Below are positions 1 to 8,862 of a stretch of 64,000 nt of DNA, piece after piece. The position numbers were made by a program, and so were the translations under genes. The stretch spans positions 1-64,000 of the forward strand of contig CAWJXM010000021.1 of NCBI GenBank assembly GCA_963846635.1. Reading direction: 5' to 3'. The notes below the pieces were generated by a model, which was given only the letters and a program-made list of their open reading frames with translations, made no database searches and had not been told where the DNA came from. Each line of letters starts with the position of its first letter. The stretch's first letter is position 1. The stretch comes from AP-15 sp963846635. Lineage in GTDB: Bacteria > Pseudomonadota > Alphaproteobacteria > ATCC43930 > CGMCC-115725.

Positions 1-11
1 TGTTTTGGCAC

Positions 12-905
12 TCAGCCAAGTCGGCTCTCCGCCACCTTGCGCAGCAAAAAATCGCGAAAAACGCTGATGCGCTTCGAGGTTCGCAACTCTTCAGGGTACA
101 CGAAATACGCCTCGATCGGCGGTCCAGTCAATTCGGGCAACACCCGAACCAGCTCAGTGTGTTCAACGGCTATGAAATCGGAAAGTGCTGCGATCCCGAG
201 CCCGCTCAAAACCGCGCGCAACATTGCGTAGAAATTGTTGACGGCGAGAATCGGTTTGCGCTCTTGCCCGGGTCTGGCGCCGGCATCGAGCAGCCAATTG
301 ACGTTTTGGACCGGCGCCCGGACATCCTCGCCGTAGACGATCAGGCGGTGTTTGTCGAGGTCTTCGGGCTGCTGCGGCATGCCATACTTTTTGAGGTAAT
401 CGGGTGCCGCGTAAACGTGCGTCGGCACGCTCAGCAGGTGTCGCTGGATCAGATCAGGCTGCCGCGGTGGCGACATGCGGATCGCCACGTCCGCTTCGCG
501 CATCGATAAATCGAGTTCGCTGTCATCGATCACCATCGTGACCTGTATATCGGGATACAAATCCAGGAACTCGCGGATCCGCGGGGTCAGCCAGGTCGAG
601 CCAAACGCAACAGTTGTCGTGATCTTGAGCGGGCCCTTGGGTCTGTCCTTCGATTCGGAGATCAAGCCCTCGGCCATCGAGAGCTTGGCGAAAACTTCGC
701 GCGCGGTGCGGAACAAGAGTTCCCCTTGTTCGGTCAGAATCAGACCGCGGGCATGGCGGTGAAACAGTGGAACGCTCAAGCTCTCTTCGAGCGCGCTGAT
801 CTGGCGGCTAACGGCGGATTGGCTAAGGTTCAGCGATTCGCCGGCATGGGTAAAGCTGCCCGCCTCGGCGACCGCGTGGAAGACCCGCAACTTGTCCCAG
901 TCCAT
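12..905 (-). CDS. LysR family transcriptional regulator
   Basis: The 297-residue protein has the LysR layout. Its N-terminal winged helix-turn-helix (residues about 1-60) contains the typical stretch SQSAVSRQISALEESL, and a substrate-binding domain follows from about residue 90. It probably acts as a dimeric activator or repressor with an unknown small-molecule effector. It lies 40 bp downstream of trxB on the same strand and is likely cotranscribed with it, which hints at a redox or stress role, but nothing in the sequence identifies the ligand. It is not an obvious OxyR: the paired regulatory cysteines are absent. Family assignment is firm, target unknown. Confidence 0.9.
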   Translation of the reverse strand: MDWDKLRVFHAVAEAGSFTHAGESLNLSQSAVSRQISALEESLSVPLFHRHARGLILTEQGELLFRTAREVFAKLSMAEGLISESKDRPKGPLKITTTVAFGSTWLTPRIREFLDLYPDIQVTMVIDDSELDLSMREADVAIRMSPPRQPDLIQRHLLSVPTHVYAAPDYLKKYGMPQQPEDLDKHRLIVYGEDVRAPVQNVNWLLDAGARPGQERKPILAVNNFYAMLRAVLSGLGIAALSDFIAVEHTELVRVLPELTGPPIEAYFVYPEELRTSKRISVFRDFLLRKVAESRLG

Positions 906-945
906 CTTATCTCCCAGCAGCCGGGTCCGAGCGGCCCTCCCGCCC

Positions 946-1917
946 TTATTTGGCCGCGTGCATTGCCGCGGCTTCCTCCTGTGCCGCGAGAAATTTTTCC
1001 GCTTCGAGCGCCGCCATGCAACCCATGCCGGCTGCCGTCACCGCTTGCCGAAATACCTTGTCCCGGACGTCGCCCGCAGCAAACACTCCGGGAACACTGG
1101 TTATCGTCGAATCGGGGCGAGTTATGATGTAGCCCTCGGCATCCAGCTTGACCTGATCGACGACGAGCCCGGTAACGGGAGTATGGCCGATCGCGACAAA
1201 AACACCGTCGCAGGCGAGGTCGAACAACCGGCCGGTCGGCACATTGCGCAACCGCACGCCGGTCACCACGGGGGGCTCGCGCTCTCCGAGAATTTCCGCA
1301 ACGACGGTATCCCAAATAATATCGATCTTCGGGTTGCGGAACAGCCGAGCCTGCAAGATCTTTTCGGCGCGGAGCGCATTGCGGCGATGCACCAAGGTCA
1401 CCCGGCGGGCATGATTGGTGAGATAAAGCGCTTCCTCGACCGCAGTATTGCCGCCGCCAACGACGATCACATCCTTGCCGCGGAAGAAAAAACCGTCGCA
1501 GGTGGCGCAGGCGGAAACCCCAAAGCCGCGAAAGACGTCCTCACTCGGCAAATCGAGCCAGCGCGCCTGGGCACCGGTGGCGATGATCATGGTCTCGCCG
1601 ACATAGACGTCGCCCGAATCACCGGTTGCGATAAACGGCCGCTGCCCGAGCTCAATGCTGTCGATCAGGTCGACAATGACCCGTGTCCCGACATGTTCGG
1701 CCTGCCGCTGCATCTGCTCCATCAGCCACGGGCCTTGGATAATTTCGGCGAAGCCCGGGTAGTTTTCGACATCGGTTGTAATCGTCAGCTGGCCGCCCGG
1801 TTGCAGACCGGTGACGAGCAAGGGTTCGAGGTTGGCGCGCGCCGCGTAAATCGCTGCGGTATAGCCGGCCGGCCCGGCGCCGATAATCAAGGTTTTGCTA
1901 TGGTGTCGTTCCGACAT
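946..1917 (-). CDS. trxB: Thioredoxin-disulfide reductase
   Basis: A flavoenzyme that reduces thioredoxin with NADPH in the cytoplasm. At 323 residues it has the normal bacterial TrxB length. The FAD-binding GAGPAG is at residues 13-18, the redox-active CATC at residues 137-140 in the NADPH domain, the NADPH-binding GGGNTA at 154-159, and the C-terminal FAD motif with GVFAAGDV near 290. The ATG start gives the usual short N-terminus. The LysR gene follows closely on the same strand. All key residues are present, so the gene appears functional. Confidence 0.97.
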   Translation of the reverse strand: MSERHHSKTLIIGAGPAGYTAAIYAARANLEPLLVTGLQPGGQLTITTDVENYPGFAEIIQGPWLMEQMQRQAEHVGTRVIVDLIDSIELGQRPFIATGDSGDVYVGETMIIATGAQARWLDLPSEDVFRGFGVSACATCDGFFFRGKDVIVVGGGNTAVEEALYLTNHARRVTLVHRRNALRAEKILQARLFRNPKIDIIWDTVVAEILGEREPPVVTGVRLRNVPTGRLFDLACDGVFVAIGHTPVTGLVVDQVKLDAEGYIITRPDSTITSVPGVFAAGDVRDKVFRQAVTAAGMGCMAALEAEKFLAAQEEAAAMHAAK

Positions 1918-1988
1918 CCCCGCTCCCGTGGCTTCAACGCATACTACATTTTTTCACCGTGAAGCAACTTTGCGGCATCCGCGCTGCC

Positions 1989-3917
1989 TCAAAACCCGAA
2001 CATATGATCGAGGCTGAAGGCGCCGTCATCGCCAAGCAACCCATGGTAGCCGAAGAGTCGACAGGTCGTGTCGCGGATCACCACATAGGCTCTGCTCCCA
2101 GCGCGGGCGCGTGTCGTCGCATCGAATAGCGCGTGGTAACGCCATATCCGCGAGCCGGAGCACGGGATCAGAAGCCGCTCACGCGCAACCTCACCCCCTC
2201 CGCCATCGTGCAAGATGATGTCGGTCGTGCTACGCGCTCGCCAGGGCCGCGAGGCCGGATAAATCAGGTGGCACAAAGTGTCATAGCCACCCTCGCCAAT
2301 GCGCAGGAAAAGCCTGGTCGACAGCCCCGGCGGTCGGCCGCTGTAGGATTGCGGCTCATCGCGATAGGTCAGGATCGTATTGAAGACGTGCGCGCCAAAA
2401 CTGGTCTCGGCAGCATGCCCGCCTTCACGCCGGCGATAACGAAAGATCGCGTGCAACCAGCCATCCGCTTCGTCGCCTGCGGCGAAGTCGTATACGAGTT
2501 CGACGTGGCCATAGGACTCGCCGAGGACTCCGACTCCCGAGGCGTCGTCGAGGTCGAGCATCGTCGCATGCTCGCGCTGGAGGAGGCCGAAGGTGTGGCG
2601 CAGCACTTCCTTCCCATCTGGATCATAGACCACAGCAGCGATCGGCAGGGTGGTCTGACATACCGCCATCGGGGTCGGCAGAACCGATGTTTTCCACTCC
2701 GCCCTCGGCAAGACCGGGGCGGGGAGGAGATATCCCTTGCCCAGCAACTCCGAGAGGCGTGGCAGGGTCGGATCAGGGACGAGATCGCCGCGCTCGACAT
2801 TGACATGGGCAATCCGGCGGCGGTTCCGCTCGATGATTTCATAGCGCGGCCGCACAACATGCTTGCCGGCGCGCAACTCGATCTGCGCCGGCCAGACGAC
2901 ATCGGGGAGCAGCTCGGCGACGTCCACCGGGCGGCTGGCAAATGGCGCAAGCCCCTCCGCCAGCGCGATCACGGTTTCATCGCCCATTCGATTAAGACCA
3001 ATGCCGCCGGCGGGGATCGGGACGGGATGACTGTTTTGCACCCACAGTACGACCCTTTCGCCGGGCGCCGGTGCTGGCAGACCGGCATAGCGGTCGGCCG
3101 GCCAGGCATTGGCGTCGTGCGTCGCCGATAGCGACCAATCGCCGTCTCCCGCTTCCCCGGCGATGCCCGCGCCAAAGATATCGAGGGCATACTTGACGAC
3201 ATCGTGGCCAGCCGCGCCGACGACGTGAAGAAACAGCTGACCGCAAAACTCCGGCAACCGGAAACGCGCGCGGATCTCGCGGCTGTCGAAAACGATGCTG
3301 CTGCCCGCGGCGCCGCAGGTTTCACACCACTCCGTCAGGACCTCGCCATCTTCACCAAACAAAGTGAGCCAGCAGGTTACCGCCGCACCGCCATACCCCG
3401 ACCAGTAATTCGCCGTCATCAACCGCGTGTGCAGCCGGTCGGTGTCGCGAAAAAACGCGAAATTTGTCGCGAAATTGAGCGGGTTCAAGTAGTTCAGCCG
3501 ATCCGTCAGCCGATCGGGGGGGATGCGCATCGCATCGAGGCTGAAGATTTGCGCGCCTTCCGGCAGTAATGGCTCGAGCTGGGCCGTCAGCCGGAGCGTA
3601 TCGAAGGCCGCGACAAAGACCGAGCGGGCCTGCGAATTTGGGAGCGCCGTTATCGGTGCGGCGGCGCGCCCGAGCACGCTTTGGCCAAGTTGCTCGATGC
3701 GCTGAACATAAATGCCGCCGATATCGACGGCATCGAGCGGGAAAATCTCGGCAAAGGGTGCAAGGGCGCCAGATGGGTCGCACACCGCCACCGGTCCGTT
3801 ATCGGCGAGCGCCCGCACCAAATTCTGTGCGGGTCGTGCCGCACGGGGATGGGTCAGCGCCTTGTAAAGAGCATTACCGCCGGTGACGTTGTCAAACGTC
3901 TCGATCCGCAACACCAT
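1989..3917 (-). CDS. Large protein of unknown function, last gene of the kdoO operon
   Basis: A 642-residue protein I do not recognise. It has no evident signal peptide or membrane segment, so it is probably cytoplasmic or peripheral. The middle and C-terminal parts are rich in short alternating hydrophobic strands, suggesting beta-sandwich domains. A CETC pair sits at residues 198-201 and could bind metal or form a disulfide. The start codon lies only 12 bp after the stop of the double-PAP2 gene on the same strand, so it is probably the last gene of the kdoO-elm1-pap2 operon and may share its envelope role. That functional link is inference from position only. Confidence 0.75.
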   Translation of the reverse strand: MVLRIETFDNVTGGNALYKALTHPRAARPAQNLVRALADNGPVAVCDPSGALAPFAEIFPLDAVDIGGIYVQRIEQLGQSVLGRAAAPITALPNSQARSVFVAAFDTLRLTAQLEPLLPEGAQIFSLDAMRIPPDRLTDRLNYLNPLNFATNFAFFRDTDRLHTRLMTANYWSGYGGAAVTCWLTLFGEDGEVLTEWCETCGAAGSSIVFDSREIRARFRLPEFCGQLFLHVVGAAGHDVVKYALDIFGAGIAGEAGDGDWSLSATHDANAWPADRYAGLPAPAPGERVVLWVQNSHPVPIPAGGIGLNRMGDETVIALAEGLAPFASRPVDVAELLPDVVWPAQIELRAGKHVVRPRYEIIERNRRRIAHVNVERGDLVPDPTLPRLSELLGKGYLLPAPVLPRAEWKTSVLPTPMAVCQTTLPIAAVVYDPDGKEVLRHTFGLLQREHATMLDLDDASGVGVLGESYGHVELVYDFAAGDEADGWLHAIFRYRRREGGHAAETSFGAHVFNTILTYRDEPQSYSGRPPGLSTRLFLRIGEGGYDTLCHLIYPASRPWRARSTTDIILHDGGGGEVARERLLIPCSGSRIWRYHALFDATTRARAGSRAYVVIRDTTCRLFGYHGLLGDDGAFSLDHMFGF

Positions 3918-3929
3918 AGTGTCGCGATA

Positions 3930-5444
3930 CTACACCCCTCGCTGCCAAGGCAAGCGATTGGCCGCCATGCGGCCGCTACCGGCACGCGCGCGTCGGCGCG
4001 CTGCGATCTGGCAGAACCTGCGGCAGGGCCAAGGCGGGATGCCTTCCGAGTGGTTCATACCTTGTTTTGCAGCCGCGAGGTCGATGCCCCAGCGGGCAAA
4101 CAGCCACAGAGTGCCTCTGGTCGCCAGCACAGCGACAACCGCGCCGGCGATGACGTCACTCGGGTAATGGTCGCCAACAACCACACGGCTTGCCGCTACG
4201 ATGGCGCCTGCGAGGATGTAGAATAGTAGGTGCTGCGGCCACAGCCACCATAAAGCGCTCAGCATCGCGACAAAGGTTGCGGTATGCCCAGACGGAAACG
4301 ACCAGTGGTCCGGACGCCAGGCGAGCCAGGTGAAATCATAGAGATTGCCGCCAAACAGCAGTTTTGGCCGCATCCGGCCAAGCCCGATCTTGATGATGTC
4401 CGCCGCAAGGCCGGCTATTACGATCGATGCGAATAAAAATGCGGGAATCGCCGACCAGGCGCGCATTCGCGGCGCCGCCTCGCGCAGGCGCGGCAATTCA
4501 CCACCCCAATGCAGTGCCACAAAAGCGAGAGCGAACAGCACAAGCCACCCCCAAGCCTCGCCGAGCTCCCCGATCAGCCGGAACAGCGCCAGCATATCGG
4601 CGCTTTCACCGTGCACGTAGAACGCTATCCGCCGGTCGATAAAGATGATCGAAAGCACGACGAGAACAGCGACGGACACGAGACCGGAGCCGATCCGCGC
4701 GGCCGGCGAGGTTCGCACCCAGAACAACACAGGCTCGGCACGATGACCGCAGCGCCGGTAAAACCGCATCGCAATGGGCGTCGCAAGGGCGTCCTTCTCG
4801 ACGATGCACCAGTGTAAGAGCACCGTGGTGCCGAAGATGAGCAGCCCGGCCCACACGACATCGGACAGGAAGTGACCGCCCTGAGCGATTCGCACAAGGC
4901 CGATAAACCCGCCCAAAACAATCGCTGCGGCAATGCCCCTGTGCCGTGCTCTGCCCGGCGGCAATAAGAACGCGAACGCGACCAGCGAAAAGCCGAGCGC
5001 GGCATGACCTGACACGAAAGAGCAATTACGTAGGCATTCCGCTGCCGGCAGCGGCGCCGGCGTGAAGTGATGGGTCCCGCCAAACGCCTCGATCTGCAGC
5101 GGCCGCGCCCGGCCCCAATGATCTTTTAATATTGTGTTGACGAGCAGCCCGGGACCGAGGACGGTCGACAACACGATAAACAGCAATGCCTTACGGTCGA
5201 ACCGCCATAATGGCCGCTGCATTAAAAAAAGCCATGCCGCGGCCACGACCACGACAAGACCAATCGCCCAAGGAATCCACGAGGCCATATGGTAGATGAA
5301 GGCGGTCGGCACCCAGTCGCGCAGTACAAAGCCGCGTTGCGGGAGATAAAACCAGCTGCTGACCCAAAGATCGAGTTGCGGCACGAACAGAAACAACACC
5401 AACGTCGCCGCGAGTATTGCGGCATAGACCGCGGCCGTCCTCAT
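3930..5444 (-). CDS. Membrane phosphatase with two fused PAP2 domains
   Basis: This 504-residue integral membrane protein carries two complete PAP2 (type 2 phosphatidic acid phosphatase) active sites. Domain 1 has K107-x6-RP, SGH at 145-147 and R185-x5-H191-x3-D195. Domain 2 has K352-x6-RP, SGH at 385-387 and R420-x5-H426-x3-D430. The first SGH context (CSFVSGHAA) and the second (SFPSGHTAT) differ, so this is not a recent internal duplication. PAP2 enzymes dephosphorylate lipid phosphates such as undecaprenyl pyrophosphate, phosphatidic acid or lipid A at the periplasmic face. Its start overlaps the ELM1 stop by 4 bases (ATGA), indicating translational coupling. Next to a Kdo hydroxylase, a lipid A phosphatase pair is a plausible but unproven role. 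Confidence 0.9.
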   Translation of the reverse strand: MRTAAVYAAILAATLVLFLFVPQLDLWVSSWFYLPQRGFVLRDWVPTAFIYHMASWIPWAIGLVVVVAAAWLFLMQRPLWRFDRKALLFIVLSTVLGPGLLVNTILKDHWGRARPLQIEAFGGTHHFTPAPLPAAECLRNCSFVSGHAALGFSLVAFAFLLPPGRARHRGIAAAIVLGGFIGLVRIAQGGHFLSDVVWAGLLIFGTTVLLHWCIVEKDALATPIAMRFYRRCGHRAEPVLFWVRTSPAARIGSGLVSVAVLVVLSIIFIDRRIAFYVHGESADMLALFRLIGELGEAWGWLVLFALAFVALHWGGELPRLREAAPRMRAWSAIPAFLFASIVIAGLAADIIKIGLGRMRPKLLFGGNLYDFTWLAWRPDHWSFPSGHTATFVAMLSALWWLWPQHLLFYILAGAIVAASRVVVGDHYPSDVIAGAVVAVLATRGTLWLFARWGIDLAAAKQGMNHSEGIPPWPCRRFCQIAARRRARAGSGRMAANRLPWQRGV

Positions 5445-6496
5445 GCGTGCCGCTGCTCGGCAGTGTCGTTCAAAAGCAATGCGCGCACCGCCGCACCCGC
5501 GCGGGCAGTTTCGTCCGGGATTGGATAAGACCAGGATTCGATCTGCCCGGCGAACGGTCGGGTGATCCCGGCCTGCCGCATCAATTGATGGAAGCGGGCG
5601 AATTTGGCATTGCCGCCATCGAGGTCGAGCAGGTGGATCGGTTTTCCGGTCGCCGCCGCCTCGCTGATCATCGACACCGAATCGGCAGTTACCAGAAACG
5701 CGTCGGCGAGTGCGAGGAAGGCAAAGTAGGGGTTATCGCCGAGGCCGTCCCAGATCTGCGCCGGCAGTCCCGCGAGGCGATCTTGCACCAGCTTCAGCCC
5801 CGTCTCCCCGGTCCGGCGCGACGGCGTGACAAGCGCCGAGCCGCCGGTTTGCCGCAATAGGTTTCGTATCGCGTCGGCAATTTCGCCAAGCCGCCGCAAA
5901 GTTAGCCGATAGGCCTTGTTGCTGCCGCCGAGCAACACCGTCAAGATCGGCCGCGGCATCGAGGTCAGCCCGGGAAAGCGCTTGCGTTCAGCGGCGAGCC
6001 GCACCGGGGTCACCCGATGCATTGCGCCCCGGCTGACCACGACATGCGGGCCGCGAAGACGGTCGTGTTCAGGCACGATCAAGAGATCGAACTCGGAACG
6101 CCTGACATGCGGATCCTGAACCTGCGCCAGCATTGTGCGCCCGCCGCTCGCACGGCGGATCGCCAGCGCCGGAACCACCGTGTTGCGGCCGCAACCGATC
6201 ACCAGATCAGGCCAAGGGGGCACCAGCTGCGATTTAGCATGCGCGACGACGCTAAGAGACAAAGGCCAAAGCTGCGGCGGTAGAACGCTCCACGGCCGGC
6301 GGATATCAAGCGGTTTTTCGATGAGCCGGAAGCCGGTGGCCTCAGCCAGCCCGAGCGCCTGGCTCCTCATGCCGGCTTTGCCGTCGTGCAGTACCCAAGC
6401 CAGCGCGGACCTCGGCCCATCCACCCCAAAGGACGTCGGAGCAGCCGGTGTTAGGACCACGGGCATCAAATTCGTTTGCGGAGCGCTTGCTGGCAA
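5441..6496 (-). CDS. ELM1/GtrOC1 family (DUF1022) protein, glycosyltransferase-like
   Basis: A 351-residue protein of the family named after plant mitochondrial fission protein ELM1. Diagnostic stretches are WVLHDGKAGMRSQALGLAE near residue 34, PDLVIGCGRNTV near 95, a central VLLGGSNKAYR and a C-terminal TADSVSMISEAAATGKP. The fold resembles GT-B nucleotide-sugar glycosyltransferases, and bacterial members often sit beside lipopolysaccharide core or lipid A genes. It is sandwiched between kdoO (58 bp upstream) and the PAP2 gene (4-base overlap), which supports an envelope-glycolipid role. The exact reaction is unknown. Confidence 0.85.
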   Translation of the reverse strand: MPASAPQTNLMPVVLTPAAPTSFGVDGPRSALAWVLHDGKAGMRSQALGLAEATGFRLIEKPLDIRRPWSVLPPQLWPLSLSVVAHAKSQLVPPWPDLVIGCGRNTVVPALAIRRASGGRTMLAQVQDPHVRRSEFDLLIVPEHDRLRGPHVVVSRGAMHRVTPVRLAAERKRFPGLTSMPRPILTVLLGGSNKAYRLTLRRLGEIADAIRNLLRQTGGSALVTPSRRTGETGLKLVQDRLAGLPAQIWDGLGDNPYFAFLALADAFLVTADSVSMISEAAATGKPIHLLDLDGGNAKFARFHQLMRQAGITRPFAGQIESWSYPIPDETARAGAAVRALLLNDTAEQRHA

Positions 6497-6554
6497 AACA
6501 AGCCGATGCTTGCCTTTGCCAAACTGGCACTAGGAAGTTCGTCGATGCGGCTGG

Positions 6555-7424
6555 TCAGCACAATTTCCGCTTTGTCATCCGCTCGAGTATATGCAACGGC
6601 GAGCTTGCCGGATCGGCCATGGCCGCAATATCGAGATAGAAGGTCTGCTCGAGCGCATATTGGCCGGCAATCGCCGCATGCACGATCTGATCGGTGAAGC
6701 AGAGCCAGGTCGACCCCGCAGGGAAGGCGAGTTCTTCATAATATGCGCTCGCCTGATACGCCGCGTCCCGCTTGACGCTGTTGTGCAGGCCGAGCATCAG
6801 CTGATCGTAAGCGCTGCGCCGGCCGCGCGTCGCTCCAAAGGCGGCGAGCAGATAGGCAATCGGTGCCGTTGGCCGGCCGAGCCTCGGCAAGAATTTTTCC
6901 GCAAGCGCTTCGAACGGCTCACCGATATGCCACAAGCGCGGCTTTCCCGATGGGTTTACGTTGCAGAAAAGGCGCAGAATGCGGCGGCCGCGGGTCGGTG
7001 TCGACGGAAAGGCGTCGACATGCAATAGCCTATCATCCTTGAGTGGCGAATATTCACGGCCGGCGATTTCGAGCGGTCGGTAGCTGGCACGGGCACGCTC
7101 GATATGACCGGCATAGCGGGGCAATAAATTAAGGACGAACCCAGCCGCGGCGGCGGAAAATGCCGCCATCATTGCTTGTAGTGTCGGGCGCTCCCGTTCT
7201 GATGCGAGTGTACCTTTCACCGTGACCGTCGCCGGGTTGTAACTGATGTTTTTGGTTTTCCGATCGGCGAGGCGTGAAGAGAACAAATTCTGACAGCTTT
7301 GTTCAGGCACAAAAGCGAGGTTTGGGAAGTACAGCACTTTGCCGCGCTCGAGGGCGCTGAGGGCAGCGCTTTTGTCGGCATCCGCGAACGGGCCTTGCCA
7401 GTCGCTGACAGAGATTGTGTGCAA
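6555..7424 (-). CDS. kdoO: Kdo hydroxylase (Fe(II)/2-oxoglutarate dioxygenase, KdoO type)
   Basis: A 289-residue protein resembling KdoO, which hydroxylates C3 of the Kdo sugar on lipid A to give Ko. The recognisable core is HVDAFPSTPTRGRRILR near residues 135-151, with NVNPSGKPR and WHIGEPFE following. The probable iron ligands are H135, D137 (HxD) and H249 in TDQIVHAAIAG. Length matches the family. It is the first gene of the leftward run with ELM1, double PAP2 and the unknown 642-residue protein, pointing to modification of the inner core or lipid A. The family assignment comes from remembered homologues and was not checked by search. Confidence 0.87.
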   Translation of the reverse strand: MHTISVSDWQGPFADADKSAALSALERGKVLYFPNLAFVPEQSCQNLFSSRLADRKTKNISYNPATVTVKGTLASERERPTLQAMMAAFSAAAAGFVLNLLPRYAGHIERARASYRPLEIAGREYSPLKDDRLLHVDAFPSTPTRGRRILRLFCNVNPSGKPRLWHIGEPFEALAEKFLPRLGRPTAPIAYLLAAFGATRGRRSAYDQLMLGLHNSVKRDAAYQASAYYEELAFPAGSTWLCFTDQIVHAAIAGQYALEQTFYLDIAAMADPASSPLHILERMTKRKLC

Positions 7425-7440
7425 CGCGGTATCTCGTCTC

Positions 7441-7459
7441 TACCCGCTTCGAGCGGGTA
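7441..7459. repeat. Short perfect inverted repeat upstream of kdoO
   Basis: The 8-bp arms TACCCGCT and AGCGGGTA flank a 3-base centre, 17 bp upstream of the kdoO start. The position fits an operator or a 5' leader hairpin for the kdoO operon, but no regulator is known. Confidence 0.4.
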
Positions 7460-7582
7460 TCCGGCTATTCCCGTTTTTTGCACAGGTCAAGGCCGGAGAA
7501 GGGACGCGGCGGGCAAGCCGCCTCTGCCGAAGGCCAGCACCCCCCGACGTCCTCAAGAACTTGCTTGAACTGATCTCAGGCA

Positions 7583-7603
7583 GATCGGCGATAACCGCCG
7601 ATC
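7583..7603. repeat. Perfect 8-bp hairpin between kdoO and the small gene at 7697
   Basis: GATCGGCG and CGCCGATC flank ATAAC. It lies about 95 bp past the stop of the leftward small gene, where a terminator would fall, but there is no T-run on either side. It may instead be a protein-binding site. Confidence 0.35.
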
Positions 7604-7696
7604 AGCATCTGGGAAAGCGCGAATACCGCAGTAACACCCGAAAACCCGAAGGTGAGGACCGAGGCAACGCGCCTGCTTTAGCAGTTTAGAGCGGCG

Positions 7697-7906
7697 TTAG
7701 GGTTTTGGTCCCACATAGACGCCGCGCCATACCTCCTGACCAGAGCCGTCAAGCAGCCGAACGTCTAGATCGGCATCTTTGCTGACCGTCGGTTCATAGA
7801 CGGTTTCCACGTGGTGTTTTGCAGCTTCGAGATCGGGCGCTTCGAAACTCGCCCCGGCTAGGCGATGATGCCCACCGACGGGTACGATCTCATAACTCCA
7901 CTGCAT
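7697..7906 (-). CDS. Small conserved-looking hypothetical protein
   Basis: A 69-residue protein with a regular codon pattern and no signal peptide or membrane segment. It contains ASFEAPDLEAAKHHV and ends in EVWRGVYVGPKP, a layout seen in small alphaproteobacterial proteins of unknown function. A purine-rich GGAGGAAA-type ribosome site lies just upstream of its ATG (reverse strand), which supports translation. It stands alone between kdoO and the divergent tetR. I do not recognise a function. Confidence 0.6.
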   Translation of the reverse strand: MQWSYEIVPVGGHHRLAGASFEAPDLEAAKHHVETVYEPTVSKDADLDVRLLDGSGQEVWRGVYVGPKP

Positions 7907-8214
7907 TCTTTCCTCCCGCGCTATGACCGGCAGCTATCGGGGTGAACACGGTGACGAACCACTACGCTCCCGACTTGGATTGGGAAGGATCAAATGATGG
8001 TCGACGGTCCGACCGGCACGGCCGCTGGTGTGGGAAGGCAGTACGGCGAGAGGGATTAGGCTGCCGGTGCGGCAAGCTGGCCACGAGGCCTAGCGCAATG
8101 ATAAAAACGCCGAAGGCAAATACTTTTGGCCGGTTCTGGGCTGACGCGTGTCTGCTCTAGGGGCGAGCCGATGAAGCCGAGCCCAACCGGATGGTTGCGA
8201 GAGAGGAATGAGCG
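7907..8214. other. Intergenic region between divergent genes, no further feature seen
   Basis: This gap separates the leftward small gene at 7697 from the rightward tetR. It must hold the promoters of both, but I could not pick convincing -35/-10 pairs. No reading frame in it looks coding. Confidence 0.4.
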
Positions 8215-8862
8215 ATGACAACGCTCGACGAGATCGTTGCGGCGGCGGCAAAGGTGTTCCGCACCAAAGGCTATCACGCCGCTACCGTGCGCGACATCGC
8301 CGAAGAGGTCGGCATCCTTAAGGGGAGCCTCTATCATCATTTCGAGAGCAAGGAGGCGCTCTTATACCTCGTTGTCAAAGAGCCGATCGCGCAGATGTAT
8401 CAAACGATTGCGGCGATCGCCGAGGCCGATCTGGCGCCGACCGAAAAACTTCGTCGGGCGATTTTGGCGCATCTCGAAGCGTTTGATCGCCATTACCCGC
8501 ATCTGTTCGTTTATCTACGCGAGCGCGAGGCGGTCAAACGCCGCTTTCGCGAAATGATCGGCTTTTCACCAAAAGACTACGAGCGATGCTGGCAGCAGAT
8601 CCTGCGCGAAGGTATCGAGCGCGGCGAGTTTCGCGCCGATCTCGACATCCAGGTGACCTCGTACGGGCTGCTCGGCATGCTGAACTGGCTTTACAAATGG
8701 TACGACCCGCAGGGTCGTCTTAACGTCCAACAGGTCGCTGAACAATTCACCACCTTGGCCCTCGCCGGCCTTGACCCAGGCGGCAGCGCACCCCGTCCAA
8801 GCGCGCCGTTGCGCGCTGCGGACGGCTCCCGGCGCGAAGTTGACCGCCGGTTGACACCCTGA
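8215..8862 (+). CDS. TetR/AcrR family transcriptional regulator
   Basis: A 215-residue TetR-type repressor. The DNA-binding domain spans about residues 5-50, with a recognition helix region containing KGSLYHHFESKEALL; the rest is an all-helical ligand-binding domain. A good ribosome site (GAGAGGAA) precedes the ATG. It lies directly upstream of, and in the same direction as, the P450 gene, and an inverted repeat typical of TetR operators sits in the gap (8887-8900). It is likely to repress the P450-ferredoxin operon and perhaps the island until an aromatic or acyl-CoA ligand binds. The ligand is not predictable. Confidence 0.92.
   Translation: MTTLDEIVAAAAKVFRTKGYHAATVRDIAEEVGILKGSLYHHFESKEALLYLVVKEPIAQMYQTIAAIAEADLAPTEKLRRAILAHLEAFDRHYPHLFVYLREREAVKRRFREMIGFSPKDYERCWQQILREGIERGEFRADLDIQVTSYGLLGMLNWLYKWYDPQGRLNVQQVAEQFTTLALAGLDPGGSAPRPSAPLRAADGSRREVDRRLTP

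Noticed and set aside
892..1962. Long rightward frame of 356 codons over trxB
   Set aside because: It is antisense to an intact trxB with all motifs; no family resemblance, and such shadow frames are normal in GC-rich DNA.
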